NCBI GenBank assembly: GCA_003427395.1
Contig: BFEA01000002.1
Coordinates: 2,304,652-2,362,543 of the forward strand
From: Chara braunii
Lineage: Eukaryota; Streptophyta; Charophyceae; Charales; Characeae
Length of the DNA stretch: 57,892 nt
Direction of reading: 5' to 3'
Numbering within the stretch: the first letter of the stretch is position 1; each line of letters begins with the position of its first letter. Below, piece after piece: positions 55,751-57,892 of this stretch. Under the pieces are notes generated by a model. It worked only from the letters and a program-made list of their open reading frames with translations, was not told where the DNA came from and did no database searches. The position numbers and the translations under genes were made by a program.

Positions 55751-57892
55751 CGTCGAGGAGCCCGTAGTAGCGGGCCCTTTTGTAGATCCCCACCTGATCG
55801 TTTCGTGGATTCCCAGATACCTTTTTTTTTCTTTTCTTTTTTTTTCTGGACGGGCCTTCAGGAAAGGGGCTGGGACCTGCCTGTTCACCGGCAGACGATC
55901 GTTGTGTACTGATTGATGGAGCTTAGTGAAGGTAGAGAATTTAAATTATATTTTACATTTCACCCCAATATACAGAATTGAGCTGGAGCATATATGTCAC
56001 CAACAGTTCACAATATGTTTCCCTTAACCCCTGAAGCCGATTGTGATCCCCAGGCGACCCTAAATCCTCCCGTCTTTCTCTCCCCATCTCTTCCCCCCCG
56101 CCCCCCCTCCTCCCTCCCCCCCCTCCCCCCTCCCCCGGGGCTCCTCTCTCTTCCACAGATTATGCTGACCTGCGGTGATAATGTGTAGTCCTTTGCTAGG
56201 TTCCCAAACAGTCTTCGAGTGATTTTGAGCAGTTTAACTGATCAACAATGAACTGAATGAATGAATGAAAGAACTGCACGGCAGTACAGCAACGAGAATG
56301 CGAATGGAAGTGACAGATGCATGCATAGAATCATTCCATTACGCATGCTGAAAAAGAGTCACAAAAGCTTAGAACCGTGAAATCCGGGAAGCATCCTTAG
56401 AAGAAGAGCACAAAACAAATAATGAACTCTCCATCTCCCACGTGGCCATTCCTCTATGCATTTCAACTACCCGGCACGTAGTATCACCAGGAGGGTCGGA
56501 ATACTACCCATATCCTGAAAACGCCTCAATGCAGGAGGCCATTACCAAAGCATTGTCGCCTTATATACTACTTACCCGACTCCCATCCCATCAGGCACTG
56601 TCGACCAAAACACTTAGAGAATCTATGCGCCCAAATGGCAACAACCAAGCAGAGCAACCCATGATGCCCGAGCACCCACTGAAGACACTCATCGAGACTG
56701 AAGAACAGAAGACGACCATCAATCATCACGACTGAAGCTGTTGAACCGGCACTTTCTTCATGGGCACCGTCCCCCGGCACACAAACAAACAAGCAAGGAA
56801 GAACACAGAGCAAACACACGCCGTAGCGCAGGAGTCTCAGGATTGCTGAAGATGAGGAAGCAGTATTAGCTGGCCATTGGCAGCGCATCCGCCAGCGCTT
56901 CCTTACACACAATGGAGTTCCAAGGACACCAAGCACCATGCTGGGAGTCGCCTGCTAGCGATGAGAGCACAGCGCGCTCCAGCCCAAACTTGACCACCTT
57001 CAAACCGTAGCAGCGTTAGACAGCGCGAATGAGAACGCGCACGAGCGCTGGTCAGAGCCTGTCAACCAATACACAGTGAGAGACCCACCCCGCCGACCTC
57101 GATACTAAGATACTCATCAATCGACAGCCGAACTGACAATACCCGGGACCCATCAGTACCTTCGACGGGGACCCATAAGGAGCCCAACCCACCAACCGAC
57201 TCCGAGCCCCGCCGCGAACACCGATATTCAACATAGGATTCGTTAAATTGATGGGGTCACAGCCACCAGTCAAAGAAATCAGGGATCAGTCCCAGTCCTG
57301 GCGAAGGTGACCCCAAAACTCTTTTGCGAAACTCCAAAATCAGAGAAAAGGACAAAAGGGCGCACACCACACCACACCAAGCGCATCTTTCGGGTCCCTA
57401 AAAAAATCAAAGTCCAAACAGGAACAACAAGGAACTAAGATAAGGGGATAAAGGGTCAGTTCAGCCAAAATGGGCCAAACACCTGCAACTAAGTTAAAAC
57501 AAAACAAAACAGAAAAGACAATGAACTGAACAGAGGTGATCAGAACATCCAGGCTTTGCAATGCCGATGAGAACCTGAAGACTAATGAAATAGGACCAGA
57601 GTACTATGGAGTTGTTCCATGCTAAAATGTTCAGCACTTCAGAGCAGTGCCGCTGAGATGACCTGTCCCGGAGCAGTAACGCAATGTCCCTGTAAGCTGG
57701 ACCAACTTAGGTTGCTGGTTCTGTTCTGTGTTGCAGCCTACTAGAGTATCAGAACCCATCCTCTTTCACTGAGTCAGACTCGTCATATTTGGTTTAAGCT
57801 CTCTCCCTGCCTTCCCTCTTTCCCCCGCCTCCTCCCCCCCCTCCCCTCCCTTCACTCCAAAACCCCACTGCCCTCATGAACATAAGAATTTT
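55751..57892. other. No gene seen; pyrimidine-rich tracts
   Basis: Non-coding by eye. C/T-rich runs at 56090-56150 and 57795-57850. The longest frames (about 97-123 codons near 56442-56939) show no family motif and no consistent coding signal I can defend. Confidence 0.5.

Noticed and set aside
56442-56939. Candidate host gene from 97- and 123-codon frames on opposite strands
   Set aside because: The two frames overlap, have no recognisable motif and no splice or promoter context I can defend.

Overview
The window reads as a repeat-dense streptophyte (plant or charophyte alga) nuclear contig. I found no host gene, rRNA gene or complete tRNA gene that I can support. The pol proteins of the Ty3/Gypsy elements and the long-tailed plant LINE look to me most like repeats of the charophyte alga Chara braunii. 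That attribution is from memory, not from a search, and the sequence alone proves only a eukaryotic genome with chromovirus-type Gypsy elements, tRNA-iMet primer sites and plant-style LINEs. The sequence is a draft assembly, with N gaps at 13208-14085 and 37433-37444 and a single N at 53413. An untrimmed Nextera mate-pair junction lies at 37483-37520.

Left part (1-20.5 kb). A (TC)n array is followed by two ~120 bp MITEs, a dimeric hairpin element with a 9-bp target duplication (1240-1612), and two LINE copies of one family placed tail to tail. LINE A (+, ~1850-7770) is 5'-truncated. LINE B (-, ~17209-8100) is more complete, with ORF1, endonuclease, RT and zinc-binding tail, but it is split by a partial hAT-like repeat, GA/GT arrays and the N gap. 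A second hAT-like element (19030-19528) and a tRNA-derived SINE carrying its own hairpin insertion (~20166-20455) follow.

Middle (20.5-36.2 kb). After microsatellites and degenerate tandem repeats comes a deep nest. A SINE-like polyA repeat holds a terminal-inverted-repeat element, which holds a complete but dead Gypsy chromovirus on the minus strand (24087-35192). That element in turn holds a ~1 kb hAT-like element in one LTR, and in gag a ~610 bp hAT-like element that itself contains another copy of the same element in the opposite orientation. Four of the hAT-like target-site duplication pairs can be read; three are perfect 8-mers.

Right part (36.2-57.9 kb). Trinucleotide and GA repeats, the assembly artefact and a hairpin MITE are followed by a second copy of the same Gypsy family on the plus strand (from 38985). 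Its leader is interrupted by an entire Gypsy of another family (40256-47352, 4-bp TSD). The outer element has lost protease and the N-terminal half of RT through a gag-to-RT deletion. Its 3' LTR ends in a contig-join artefact. The last 4.3 kb has no recognisable gene. It holds a tiny retroposon with a 17-bp target duplication and a TTAA-flanked inverted-repeat element.

No element here looks autonomous today: each pol lineage carries frameshifts, stops or lost catalytic residues. The working relationship is parasitic: LINE machinery would have made the polyA repeats, and absent autonomous hAT/Mutator relatives would have moved the short inverted-repeat elements.
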